A DNA stretch of 31,572 nucleotides from a virus. The stretch lies in IMG/VR virus record IMGVR_UViG_3300031825_000057, positions 1 to 31,572 of that record; one strand, given 5' to 3'. Position 1 is the stretch's first letter. Each line of letters opens with the position of its first letter. Under the pieces are notes generated by a model. The model was not told the DNA's origin. It did not search any database and was given only the letters and a program-made list of their open reading frames with translations. This document shows positions 13,668 to 21,767 of this stretch, one piece after another. The position numbers and the translations under genes are program-made.

Positions 13668-13781
13668 TCAGTGCACCCAGCCGCTCGCCGGCATGCGCCA
13701 CGTCCTGAGCGCGCCGCGCCGGGCCCACTTGAACACCCGAGCGCCGCGCGCCTGGCGTATCGAGCTGATGAATCGTTGCAC
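13668..13781 (-). CDS. Possible very small basic protein (37 aa)
   Basis: From a GTG at 13781 with AGGAGG 9 nt upstream (13796-13791), 37 codons encode a strongly basic peptide (MQRFISSIRQARGARVFKWA, ending ASGWVH). The ribosome binding site is the main support. An alternative leftward frame ending at 13629-13627 (reading GERLGALNALHRYWRQDGHQ) overlaps it, also coupled to the next gene by TGATG; only one of the two is likely real. Confidence 0.35.
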   Translation of the reverse strand: MQRFISSIRQARGARVFKWARRGALRTWRMPASGWVH

Positions 13782-13855
13782 TTTCCTTCGCCTCCTGGGC
13801 GGAGTGTGGGCGCGCGGTTCCCCTTTTTCCACATCCACGACGGAGCCTGACGGAT

Positions 13856-14341
13856 ATGAATGAGACGGACGCGATCAAGACGATGGTCAACGATTACCCC
13901 GGCGGCGCCGAGGCGCTGCATCAGCGCGTGTGCCCCGACAAGTCGCTGGAGAGCTTCAAGAAGGAGCTGCGCGGCGATCCGGGTTTCAAGATGGGCGTGC
14001 AGCATGCGGCGTTGATCACTGAGTACTGCCACGCGGCGGGAGTTTCCAGCGCGGCGGCCTACGTCACCGCCTTGGCCTCGCGCGTCGATGCGACGGTGCA
14101 GTTCGGGCGCCAGCCCAAGCGGGCGGGCGTCGTGCTGCAGGACATGAACGTGATGATCGCCGAGCTGTCGGACGTGATGCGCGAGGTGGCGGCGGCGGGC
14201 CTGGATGGGGTGTACACGGCCAACGAAATGAAGCGCATCCAGCGCGAGGCGACCGAGGCCATCACGGCGCTGCAGCAGCTGATGGCGGACGTCGAGGCCG
14301 CGCACAACGCCGGCAAGCCGCCGCACCTGCGCTCTGCATGA
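13856..14341 (+). CDS. CII-like phage regulatory protein
   Basis: The 161-residue protein starts MNETDAIKTMVNDYPGGAEA, followed by LHQRVCPDKSLESFKKEL, a layout typical of the 'phage regulatory CII family' found downstream of cro in many proteobacterial prophages, with a helix-turn-helix in the first ~70 residues and a helical oligomerisation region after (VMIAELSDVMREVAAAGLDG). GGAG lies 11 nt before the ATG. By position and family it may decide between lysis and lysogeny by acting on repressor expression; that is inferred. Confidence 0.75.
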   Translation: MNETDAIKTMVNDYPGGAEALHQRVCPDKSLESFKKELRGDPGFKMGVQHAALITEYCHAAGVSSAAAYVTALASRVDATVQFGRQPKRAGVVLQDMNVMIAELSDVMREVAAAGLDGVYTANEMKRIQREATEAITALQQLMADVEAAHNAGKPPHLRSA

Positions 14342-14460
14342 TGTGGCGCGCTTTTTTTTGCCGGTGCGATTTTTGTAGGCGTGCGCCGACGCCAAAGTCG
14401 GACGGGGTTGATGAGGCTGGAGGCGGGCGCGATTGGCGCACTGCGGAGGTGCGGGCGTGA
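14338..14460 (+). CDS. Small Cys-rich protein (40 aa)
   Basis: The ATG at 14338 overlaps the CII-like stop (ATGA) and the frame ends at 14460, overlapping the next GTG. The 40 residues start MMWRAFFCRCDFCRRAPTPK; the Cys spacing C-x-C-x2-C could bind metal, but three Cys are few for a zinc site. End sequence TAEVRA. The double coupling is the main evidence for a real gene. Confidence 0.5.
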   Translation: MMWRAFFCRCDFCRRAPTPKSDGVDEAGGGRDWRTAEVRA

Positions 14461-14516
14461 TCAACGAAGCCGGCGTGCTGGGGCCTGCGCGTGCTGATTC
14501 TGAGGTGCCGGCGTGA
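14457..14516 (+). CDS. Tiny coupled ORF (19 aa)
   Basis: A 19-codon frame from GTG (MINEAGVLGPARADSEVPA) overlaps its upstream stop by GTGA and its own stop overlaps the GTG of the next gene. It may be a true micro-protein or just a translational bridge that carries ribosomes to the downstream gene. The start region repeats the sequence GAGGTGC(G/C)GGCGTGA found at three junctions here. Confidence 0.35.
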   Translation: MINEAGVLGPARADSEVPA

Positions 14517-14908
14517 ACCGCGAGCGGGTGGAGGCCCTCATCGAGCGCGTGATGGCGCAGCATCCCGTCCACGGGACGCCAGCGGCGCAATTGCGGTACT
14601 TCGATGCAGTGCATCAGGAGCTCGCGCCGCACGCCCGCAATTTGGAGCGGGAGAACGAGAGCCTGCGCGCGCAGGTTGCCGGCCTGACAAAGCAGCTGCA
14701 GGCGCGTTGGCGCGAGGCCAGTGAGAAAGCGCCGAAGTACCGCACCGTCTACACCTGCCCGAAATGCAGCAACGTGTATCGCGCTGGTGATCAGGATGTG
14801 ACCATCTTCGCGCAGAGCGGATCGGTGTACTGCCGGAAGTGCAATCCCAGGGCCAATCCTTGGGGAGCCAATTCTGTGATGCAGGAAACGCGCGAGGTGC
14901 GGGCGTGA
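14513..14908 (+). CDS. Coiled-coil zinc-finger protein
   Basis: A 131-residue protein: an N-terminal helical part (RVEALIERVMAQHPVHG), a coiled coil at about 38-68 (ARNLERENESLRAQVAGLTK), then a four-Cys zinc site with Cys82-x2-Cys85 and Cys107-x2-Cys110 (TCPKCSNVYR; VYCRKCNPR). The GTG at 14513 overlaps the tiny upstream frame. It lies directly upstream of the replication protein and could assist it; no family name is certain. Confidence 0.65.
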   Translation: MNRERVEALIERVMAQHPVHGTPAAQLRYFDAVHQELAPHARNLERENESLRAQVAGLTKQLQARWREASEKAPKYRTVYTCPKCSNVYRAGDQDVTIFAQSGSVYCRKCNPRANPWGANSVMQETREVRA

Positions 14909-15009
14909 TCGAACAGCGCCTGATCCACGACCAGCGCACAGCGCTCGCGGCGAGCCTTGACATGCCAGCTCTGTTCGATGCCATGGAACTGGAGTCGGCC
15001 ATCGCATGA
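14905..15009 (+). CDS. Small coupled gene (34 aa)
   Basis: From a GTG at 14905 overlapping the upstream stop, 34 residues (MIEQRLIHDQRTALAASLDM, ending MELESAIA) form an acidic helical peptide. The stop overlaps the ATG of the replication gene. Both overlaps and normal codon use support translation; function unknown. Confidence 0.5.
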   Translation: MIEQRLIHDQRTALAASLDMPALFDAMELESAIA

Positions 15010-15875
15010 GCGCCCGCTGCACAGGAGCCGTCTTCGAGCGCTATCCCGCGGGCGGGGGCGAGTTCGCGCTCGCGCTCGCGCTGGCGGACAACGCGCATCA
15101 GGACGGCTCGCACATCTTCGTGAGCGTCGAGACCATGGCGCAAAAGAGCCGCCAGTCCGTGCGCGCCGTGCAGGCGCACCTGCGCAAGATGCTGGACTCG
15201 GGCTGGCTGCTGGTCACTCGCGCCGGCGGCGGGCGCGGCAGGTATGCGCAATATCACATCAGCCCGGCTTGGCTAAACGGTGCAGAACTTGCACCCTTTA
15301 TTTCATCGCCGATGGCGCCTGAAAAACGGGCAAAGGGTGCAGATTCTGCGGGGTTTGATGCCGCAGAAAGGGTGCAGAACGACGCACGAAAGGGTGCAGA
15401 TTCGTGTACTCCCTATATAACCGAAAGAACCATATTCCCCCCTACCCCCCCTGCGGGGGGCGGGCGCGGCGATGACGAAAACCCAAAACCGAAAGCCCGG
15501 GCGCCGGGGTTCGATGCCATCGCAGCCGGGTACCCTCGGCGTGCCGGCATCGACGCGGCGCGCCGGGACTGGAACGCCCTGGCGCCCGACGCGCTGCTGC
15601 AGGCCGAAATTGCCCGCGCCCTCCAGGCGTGGATTCACTCGGCCGAGTGGCAGCGCGATTCCGGTCGGTACGTGCCCAAGTTCGGCCGGTGGCTGCGCGA
15701 CAAGCGCTGGCTCGACGCGCCCGGGTCGGGTGCGCCACCACCAGCGCCCGCGCCCATCCCGGCGCCGGTCGTGGTGCTGACGCGCGAGCAGCTCGAGGCC
15801 AACGGCAAGCGAGCCCGCGAAGCGATCGCGAAAGCCCGCGCGCTGATGGGCGAAAGGGTGGCGGTAGCGGCGTGA
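15006..15875 (+). CDS. Phage replication protein (HTH N-terminal domain)
   Basis: The 289-residue protein starts with a winged helix-turn-helix like that of many phage replication initiators: FALALALADNAHQDGSHIFV, SVETMAQKSRQSVRAVQAHL, then DSGWLLVTRAGGGRGRYAQY. A low-complexity middle (100-160) coincides with the candidate origin repeats. The C-terminal part (residues ~170-240, AAGYPRRAGIDAARRDWNAL through YVPKFGRWLRDKRWLD) matches the domain seen in lambda O-like and DnaT-like phage proteins that contact a helicase loader. No helicase or loader gene follows, so it probably recruits host replication proteins. Confidence 0.75.
   Translation: MSARCTGAVFERYPAGGGEFALALALADNAHQDGSHIFVSVETMAQKSRQSVRAVQAHLRKMLDSGWLLVTRAGGGRGRYAQYHISPAWLNGAELAPFISSPMAPEKRAKGADSAGFDAAERVQNDARKGADSCTPYITERTIFPPTPPAGGGRGDDENPKPKARAPGFDAIAAGYPRRAGIDAARRDWNALAPDALLQAEIARALQAWIHSAEWQRDSGRYVPKFGRWLRDKRWLDAPGSGAPPPAPAPIPAPVVVLTREQLEANGKRAREAIAKARALMGERVAVAA
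15279..15401 (+). repeat. Candidate replication origin iterons
   Basis: Three direct copies of AAAGGGTGCAGA lie at 15332-15343, 15367-15378 and 15389-15400. Upstream, GGTGCAGA (15279-15286) faces its inverted form TGCACCCTTT (15290-15299). An AT-richer stretch (TATATAA, 15414-15420) and a long G/C hairpin follow. Iterons inside the initiator gene are the layout of lambda ori within gene O. Confidence 0.65.
15445..15460 (+). repeat. G/C hairpin in replication gene
   Basis: A C-run (15445-15451) and a G-run (15455-15460) are separated by TGC, forming a strong hairpin just downstream of the iterons and the AT-rich stretch. It may shape the origin or pause polymerase. Confidence 0.55.
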
Positions 15876-16444
15876 AGATCACCATCAAGCACAACTTCCC
15901 GGAGGTGCAGCGTCAGCTGGACCAGCTGCAAAAGGACGTGGCGGGCAAGGCGTTGGCCAGCGCGGTGAACAAGACCATGGCCCAGGCCAAGACCAGCATG
16001 AGCCGGGAGATCCGCAACGAGTTCAACATCTCGGCCAGCAAGGTGGGCGCGGCGCTGCGCGTCAACAAGGCGAGCTTTCGCAATGGGCTGTACCGCATCG
16101 AGGCCTCGCTCGAGTCGCCCACGAAGCGCGGGCGCGCCATCAACGTCATCAACTTCCAGGCCCGGCAGACCTCGGCCGGCGTGAGCGTGAAGATCAAGAA
16201 GGGCGGTGCGCGCAAGGTGATCCGGGGCGCCTTCATCGCCAACCAGGGGCGCACGGTGTTCCAGCGCGTGGGCAAGGCGCGGCTGCCGATCAAGGCGGTG
16301 CAGACCATCGACGTGGCGCAGATGTTCAACACGAAGCGCATCAACGCGCGTGTCGTGAAGTTCATGGAGACGAAGTTCCCCGAGCTCTTCGCGCACGAGG
16401 CGAAGTTCTACCTCGATCGGTTCAACCGAGGCGGTGCAAGGTGA
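15872..16444 (+). CDS. Minor tail protein Z-like
   Basis: The 190-residue protein starts at the GTG at 15872, which overlaps the replication stop (GTGA). Features of the phage minor tail Z family: SAVNKTMAQAKTSMSREIRN, EFNISASKVGAALRVNKASF and a beta-rich middle (QTSAGVSVKIKKGGARKVIR), then FIANQGRTVFQRVG. In lambda, Z completes the tail end. Here the gene lies upstream of the terminase and far from the tail genes, which is unusual but seen in some Burkholderiales phages. Confidence 0.75.
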   Translation: MKITIKHNFPEVQRQLDQLQKDVAGKALASAVNKTMAQAKTSMSREIRNEFNISASKVGAALRVNKASFRNGLYRIEASLESPTKRGRAINVINFQARQTSAGVSVKIKKGGARKVIRGAFIANQGRTVFQRVGKARLPIKAVQTIDVAQMFNTKRINARVVKFMETKFPELFAHEAKFYLDRFNRGGAR

Positions 16445-16558
16445 GCATGCCCACCCCCGTCGCGGGTCCTTCCCAGCAGCCTCCCTCCACGGGTCGAAAC
16501 GAGCGCGGAATCGGGCTAGTTTGTGGGGGTGGACTTTGTTAAGGCATGGGTTAAGTGC

Positions 16559-17107
16559 ATGAGCAAGGTTAACCTGATCTCGCAAGCGGAGTACGCGAAG
16601 CACCGCGGCTGCAGCGAAGCCGCGGTGAGCAAGGCCATCAAGGCGGGCCGCATCAGCTTGATCGACGGAAAGATCGACCCTGTGGCGGCGGATGCGCAGT
16701 GGGCGAGAAACTCGCGGGTTCGGGCTGGGTCCGGAAGGCCGCCGGCTGGTCCTGGCGCGCTGCCGGGGCCGCTGGCTGGGGATGGCGAGGATCCGGACAC
16801 GAAGCCCGGAGGCGACGACTACTGGAATTCGCGCTCGCGCCGTGAAGCGGCCGAGGCCGAGCTGGCCGAGATCGAGTTGGCCGAGCGCAATGGGCAGGTG
16901 ATCTTGGTCAAGGCTGTCGAGGCGGTCTGGGCGCAGGCCCTTGGCGCGACCCGTGAGCACTTGCTGCAGGTCCGCGCCCGGCTGGCGCCCTTGCTGGCGG
17001 CTGAATCCGACGCCTTCAAAATCGAGCAGCTGCTGGACGCCGAGCACAGCCAAGCGTTGCAGCACCTGGCAGGCGTGCAGCTGCAGACACCGGGCCCGGC
17101 GGCATGA
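16559..17107 (+). CDS. Terminase small subunit
   Basis: A 182-residue protein with an N-terminal DNA-binding helix-turn-helix (LISQAEYAKHRGCSEAAVSK, then AIKAGRISLIDGKID), a Pro/Gly-rich linker, and a helical C-terminal part (SRREAAEAELAEIELAERNG) as in Nu1-type small subunits. It recognises the packaging site and recruits the large subunit. The ATG at 16559 is preferred; a GTG at 16523 is in frame, but neither has a good ribosome binding site. In lambda-like phages the cos site lies just upstream; 16445-16558 could hold it, but I see no motif that proves it. Confidence 0.8.
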   Translation: MSKVNLISQAEYAKHRGCSEAAVSKAIKAGRISLIDGKIDPVAADAQWARNSRVRAGSGRPPAGPGALPGPLAGDGEDPDTKPGGDDYWNSRSRREAAEAELAEIELAERNGQVILVKAVEAVWAQALGATREHLLQVRARLAPLLAAESDAFKIEQLLDAEHSQALQHLAGVQLQTPGPAA

Positions 17108-19063
17108 GCGCGCGCGACCTTCCCGCCGACGAAGCCCGCGCGATCGAGCTGCTGGCCCGACTGAAGGCGCGCTTCCTGGCTCCGCCGCCGCGGGTGGACA
17201 CGGCCGAGTGGGCGGCGCAACACCGCTACATCGCCAAAGGCAGCGAGCGCGGGCAGTGGCGCAACGAGCGCACGCCCTACCTGGTCGAGCCGATGCTGGC
17301 GGCCAGCGCGTTCTCGCCGTACGAGCGCATCGTGCTGATGTTCGCCACGCAGCTGGGAAAAACCGAGGTCCTCTACAACTCGATCATGCAGCGGATCCAC
17401 ACCGACCCGCAGGACATGATGATGGTGCAGCCGACGCTGCAGGACGCGCAGGACCATAGCGGCCAGCGCTTCCTTCCGACCATCCAGCAGACGCCCATCA
17501 TGCAGGGCCTGGTGGCCATTCACCGCAGCCGCGACGAGTCCAGCAGCTGGCGCGCGCGCACCATCCAGGGCGGCTTCGCGATCTTCTTCGGCGGAGCCAA
17601 CAGCGCGAGCTCGCTGGCATCCAAGCCGCTGGGCTTCGCCGTGGCCGACGAAATCGATAAGTGGCCCGCCGACGTCGACAACCAGGGCCCGCCGCTCGCG
17701 CTGCTCGAAGAGCGCATGTCGAACTTCAGCCGGCGAAAGCTGATCGTCGCCAGCACGCCGACCATCAAGGGCGCCAGCGCCATCGAGGCCGAATACCTGG
17801 CCAGCGACCGGCGCCGCTATCACGTGCCGTGCCCGCACTGCGGCGAGCGCCAGGTGCTGCTGTGGGGCGCGGGCAAGGACTGGGGCCTGCAATGGCTGAA
17901 GGACGCGGGCGGCGCGGCACGGCCCGAGACCGCGGTCTACATCTGCCAGCATTGCGGCGCGGCGATCGACGAGCACCACAAGACGGGCATGCTGGCCGAT
18001 GGCATCTGGATCCCGGAAGCGCCGGGTGCCGGCCGCGGCAAGCGCGCCGGCTTCTGGCTGAACAAGTTGTACTCTCCGCTCGGGTGGCGCAGCTGGGCCT
18101 CGCTGGTGGAAAAGTGGGAGGCTGCGCAGCAGGCGAAAAAGACCGGCCTGTCGGGCCCGCTCAAGGAGTTCGTCAACTCGTCGCTGGCTGAGACCTGGGA
18201 AGAGAAGGGCACCGGCGCCGACAGTGACGTGCTGCGCCGGCGCGCCGAGGATTACGAGCTGGGAAAAGTGCCCGGGCGGGCGCTGCTGCTGACGATGGGT
18301 GTAGATACCCAGCCCGACCGGCTCGAGGCGCGGGTGTGGACGTTCGGCCGTGGCGAGGAAAGCTGGCTCGTCGACCGCCATGTGATCTATGGCGACCCGA
18401 ACCTGGATGAGGGCACGCCCGGCTCGCCCTGGACCCGACTGACAGAGATCAGGCGCACGCCGCTGCTGCACGCGGGCGGGGCCCAGATGCTGATCGAGGC
18501 CACGTGCGTGGACTCCGGCGGGCACAACACGCACGCGGTCTACACCTACTGCCGCAATCACGCTCACGCGCACGTGCTGGCCATCAAGGGCGCCAGCACC
18601 TACGGGCGGCCGGTGCTCGGCAAGCCCAGCATGATCGACATCAACTGGCGCGGCAAGACCATGCCGCGGGGCGTGAAGGTGTGGCAGATCGGCACCGACA
18701 CTGCCAAGCACCTGCTCTATGGCCGCATGCGCTTGAGCGCCGCCGGGCCCGGCTTCGTGCACGTGCCGTCCGCGCTGAAGGACACCGACGAATTCGAGCA
18801 GATGACGGCCGCCAAGCTGCTGCCGGTGGTGGTGCAGGGAAAGCACTCGATGCGCTGGATGACGCCCCAGGGCAAGCGCGAGGAGGGCGGCGACGGCATG
18901 GTTTACGCCTACGCCGCGGCGTGCTACCTGGGCATGCAGACATTCCGCGAGGGCACCTGGGCCCGGCGAGAGCAAAAAATTGTTCCACGGGAAGCAGACC
19001 TTTTTGCGCCTGCCGCCCAAGCGGCCGATGCGCCCCCAAACAAACCCGAAGAAGAAAGACGCC

Positions 19064-19441
<378 letters not shown>

Positions 19442-19444
19442 GCT

Positions 19445-19840
19445 ATGCGACTTCAATACATCGACACGGACTGCCGATCGGGCCCATACCCCGTGCCAGT
19501 CGGAGTCTGCATCGATGCGAAGAGTTGGGCCGCTGAGATGAAGCGGCTCGGGCTGGTTGGGGAAGGGCAGTTCTACGATTACACAGATCACCATCGGAGA
19601 ATCGTCAATGCAGACGGCTCGATCCGGTGCTATGTATGCTTCCCCAAGCTGCATCAATTGCCGTCGTTGGGCGCACAGATAGAGGCGATCGCGCATGAAG
19701 CGATGCACGCCTGGCAGTCGATCCGCGATCACATCAACGAACGCACCCCGGCTCATGAGCAGGAGGCCTACATGGTCGGGTGGATCACGGCGTGGGTGTT
19801 CGGGCAATTGAACGTGGCCGGGCTGTTGAAGCGGAAGTAG
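19445..19840 (+). CDS. HExxH-motif phage protein
   Basis: A 131-residue protein with the zinc-protease-like motif HEAMH (residues 84-88) inside QIEAIAHEAMHAWQSIRDHI, and a downstream acidic EQEAY (105-109) that could supply a third ligand. Two Cys (RCYVCFP) precede the motif. Similar small HExxH proteins occur in head regions of many phages, with function unknown; the fold may be a minimal gluzincin-like domain or a non-catalytic relative. The ATG at 19445 lies 3 nt after the previous stop. Confidence 0.7.
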   Translation: MRLQYIDTDCRSGPYPVPVGVCIDAKSWAAEMKRLGLVGEGQFYDYTDHHRRIVNADGSIRCYVCFPKLHQLPSLGAQIEAIAHEAMHAWQSIRDHINERTPAHEQEAYMVGWITAWVFGQLNVAGLLKRK

Positions 19841-19875
19841 GAGCTGCGCGGCGGCGCCTGGATAGGCCCGCCATA

Positions 19876-19937
19876 AAAAGTTGTCGCAGCTTCTGCCTAG
19901 AAATGCGACAAGCGCCTCTGCACAGTGCGGGACTATG
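19876..19937 (+). promoter_or_regulatory. 5' hairpin element, copy 1
   Basis: TTGTCGCA (19881-19888) pairs with TGCGACAA (19904-19911) around a 15-nt loop containing TGCCTAGAA. CACAGTGC follows (19921-19928), then the ATG of the gpW-like gene at 19935. The same element, with the same 54-nt distance from dyad start to start codon, precedes the protease/capsid gene. Confidence 0.85.
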
Positions 19938-20141
19938 TCCTTCACAACCGCAGACCTTGCAGCGCTCGACCGCGCTATCGCGGCCTCTGAGCTCGAAGTC
20001 GAAGTCGCAGGCCGCCGTGTCAAGTTCGACAGCTTCGATGGCCTGAAGGCGCGGCGCGACTTTGTCGCTGCGCAGCTGGCCGAGGTCTCGCGGCCGACCG
20101 GCTCCTTCCGCTACCGCTTCACCACCTCGCGGGGCGACTGA
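19935..20141 (+). CDS. Head-tail joining protein, gpW-like
   Basis: A 68-residue protein (MSFTTADLAALDRAIAASEL; then VEVAGRRVKFDSFDGLKARR) with the length and two-helix/beta-hairpin pattern of lambda gpW-type connectors. gpW sits in the portal ring and is needed before tail joining. The start at 19935 is chosen for GCGGGA upstream and because the hairpin element lies at a fixed distance. The stop overlaps the portal ATG. Confidence 0.8.
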   Translation: MSFTTADLAALDRAIAASELEVEVAGRRVKFDSFDGLKARRDFVAAQLAEVSRPTGSFRYRFTTSRGD

Positions 20142-21697
20142 TGGCCGCTAACGCGCTGGACCGAGTCATCGGCTACTTCGACCCCAGCAGCGCGCTGCGG
20201 CGCGTCGTCGATCGCATCCGCCTGCAGCGGGCTTACGAGGCCGCCAGCCCGCGCGATACATGGAAGCCGCGCCGTGGCGGTGCCAGCGCCCAGGCCGATC
20301 ACTTTGCCGACGCCACAATGCTGCGCGCCAAAGCGCGCGCCCTGGTGCAGAACGTGCCTTACATCGCCAGCAGCATGGACGCGCTGGTGGCCAACGTCAT
20401 CGGAACCGGCATCATGCCGCGCTTCACCGGCGACCAGGGCGACAAGCTGAACAAACTGTTCGCGCAGTGGGCCGACGTCTGCGACGCCGACGGCCGGCTC
20501 GACTTCTTCGGCATGCAGGCCGCCGCTTACCGCGCCATGGAGCAGGACGGCGAAGTGCTGGTGCGGTTGCGCCCGCGCCGCCCGGCCGACAACCTGCCGG
20601 TGCCGCTGCAACTGCAGCTGCTTGAAATCGACTGGCTGGACAGCACCCGCAATTCGCTGCTGGGCGGCAGCGCCGGTGTGCCCGCCGGCAACGTGGTGAT
20701 CGAAGGAATCGAATACGACTCGATCGGGCGCGTGGCCGCATACTGGCTATGGGACCAGCATCCCGGCGACGCCACGCTGCTGCGGGGTTTTCGCAACTTC
20801 AGCAAGCGGGTACCGGCCTCGAGCATCATCCACTTGTTCGATCCCAAGCGACCGGGGCAGGGTCGCGGCATCACGCGCCTGGCGCCGGTAATCACGCGCA
20901 CCCGCGACACTCAGCTCTACGAAGACGCCGAGATCGCGCGCAAGAATTTGGAAGCGCGCCTGTCGGTGCTCGTCAGCGGCGACGCCTCGATGATGGCCAA
21001 CGAGAATCAGCTGCTCGCCACCGGCAACGGTGCGGCAGACACCAACGCCGCCCGTCGCACTGGCGATCTTGGCGAGTTGGCCAGCGGCAGCATCACCGAA
21101 GTGCCTCCCGGAAGCACCATCGAGACCGTGGAGCCGAAGGCCGCGGGCGGGTACGTCGAGTACGTCAAGCACCAGTTGCACATCATCACTGCGGCGCTGG
21201 GGGTCACTTACGAGATGGCCACCGGCGACATGAGCGAGGTCAATTTCAGCAGCGCGCGCGTGCGCCTGCAGGACGTGCGGCGCGGCTTCGAACACACGCA
21301 GTGGATGATCGTCATCCCGCGCCACACCCGACCGTGCGCCGACGCCTTCGCCCGCGCGGCAATCGACGCAGGCAAGGTACCCGAGGGCGCGAAGTACGTG
21401 CTCGAGTACGACACGCCGAAATGGGACTACGTCAACCCGGCGCAGGAGGCCAACGCCGACGCGCTGCAGGTGGCCACCGGCCTATCCAGCCTCAGCGCCA
21501 AACTGCGCGCGCGCGGCGAGAACCCCGACAAGGTGTTCGCCGAGATCGGCGCCGACTTCAACCGGCTGGGCGACATGAAGGTCGGCAACCAGTCGGTGCT
21601 CGACATCCTGTTCTTCCTGCAAAAGGGTTCGGTTCGAATGGCTGATCTGGCCGCGGACGATGGCGCGCCTGCCAGCGGGAAGGCGGCGAAAAAATGA
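20141..21697 (+). CDS. Phage portal protein (lambda family)
   Basis: The 518-residue product matches lambda gpB-type portals: DRIRLQRAYEAASPRDTWKP, ARALVQNVPYIASSMDALVA (stem region), GIMPRFTG, LEIDWLDSTRNSLLG, FDPKRPGQGRGITRL and GVTYEMATGDMSEVNFSSAR. The portal forms the dodecamer through which DNA enters and leaves the head. Its ATG at 20141 shares a base with the gpW stop (TGATG). Many lambda-like portals are followed by a separate protease; here a protease/capsid fusion follows after a hairpin element. Confidence 0.92.
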   Translation: MAANALDRVIGYFDPSSALRRVVDRIRLQRAYEAASPRDTWKPRRGGASAQADHFADATMLRAKARALVQNVPYIASSMDALVANVIGTGIMPRFTGDQGDKLNKLFAQWADVCDADGRLDFFGMQAAAYRAMEQDGEVLVRLRPRRPADNLPVPLQLQLLEIDWLDSTRNSLLGGSAGVPAGNVVIEGIEYDSIGRVAAYWLWDQHPGDATLLRGFRNFSKRVPASSIIHLFDPKRPGQGRGITRLAPVITRTRDTQLYEDAEIARKNLEARLSVLVSGDASMMANENQLLATGNGAADTNAARRTGDLGELASGSITEVPPGSTIETVEPKAAGGYVEYVKHQLHIITAALGVTYEMATGDMSEVNFSSARVRLQDVRRGFEHTQWMIVIPRHTRPCADAFARAAIDAGKVPEGAKYVLEYDTPKWDYVNPAQEANADALQVATGLSSLSAKLRARGENPDKVFAEIGADFNRLGDMKVGNQSVLDILFFLQKGSVRMADLAADDGAPASGKAAKK

Positions 21698-21705
21698 TCC
21701 GCTCG

Positions 21706-21767
21706 AAAAATTGTCGCAGCGTTTGCCTAGAAATGCGACAAGCACATCAGCACAGTGCAGGCTCATG
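21706..21767 (+). promoter_or_regulatory. 5' hairpin element, copy 2
   Basis: TTGTCGCA (21711-21718) pairs with TGCGACAA (21734-21741), with loop TGCCTAGAA as in copy 1 and CACAGTGC after it (21751-21758). The ATG at 21765 lies 54 nt after the start of the dyad. About 47 of 57 bases match copy 1, with invariant stems and loop core. Confidence 0.85.

Noticed and set aside
16445-16558. cos site upstream of the terminase small subunit
   Set aside because: The position is right, but no staggered-cut symmetry or repeated binding sites could be recognised by eye.
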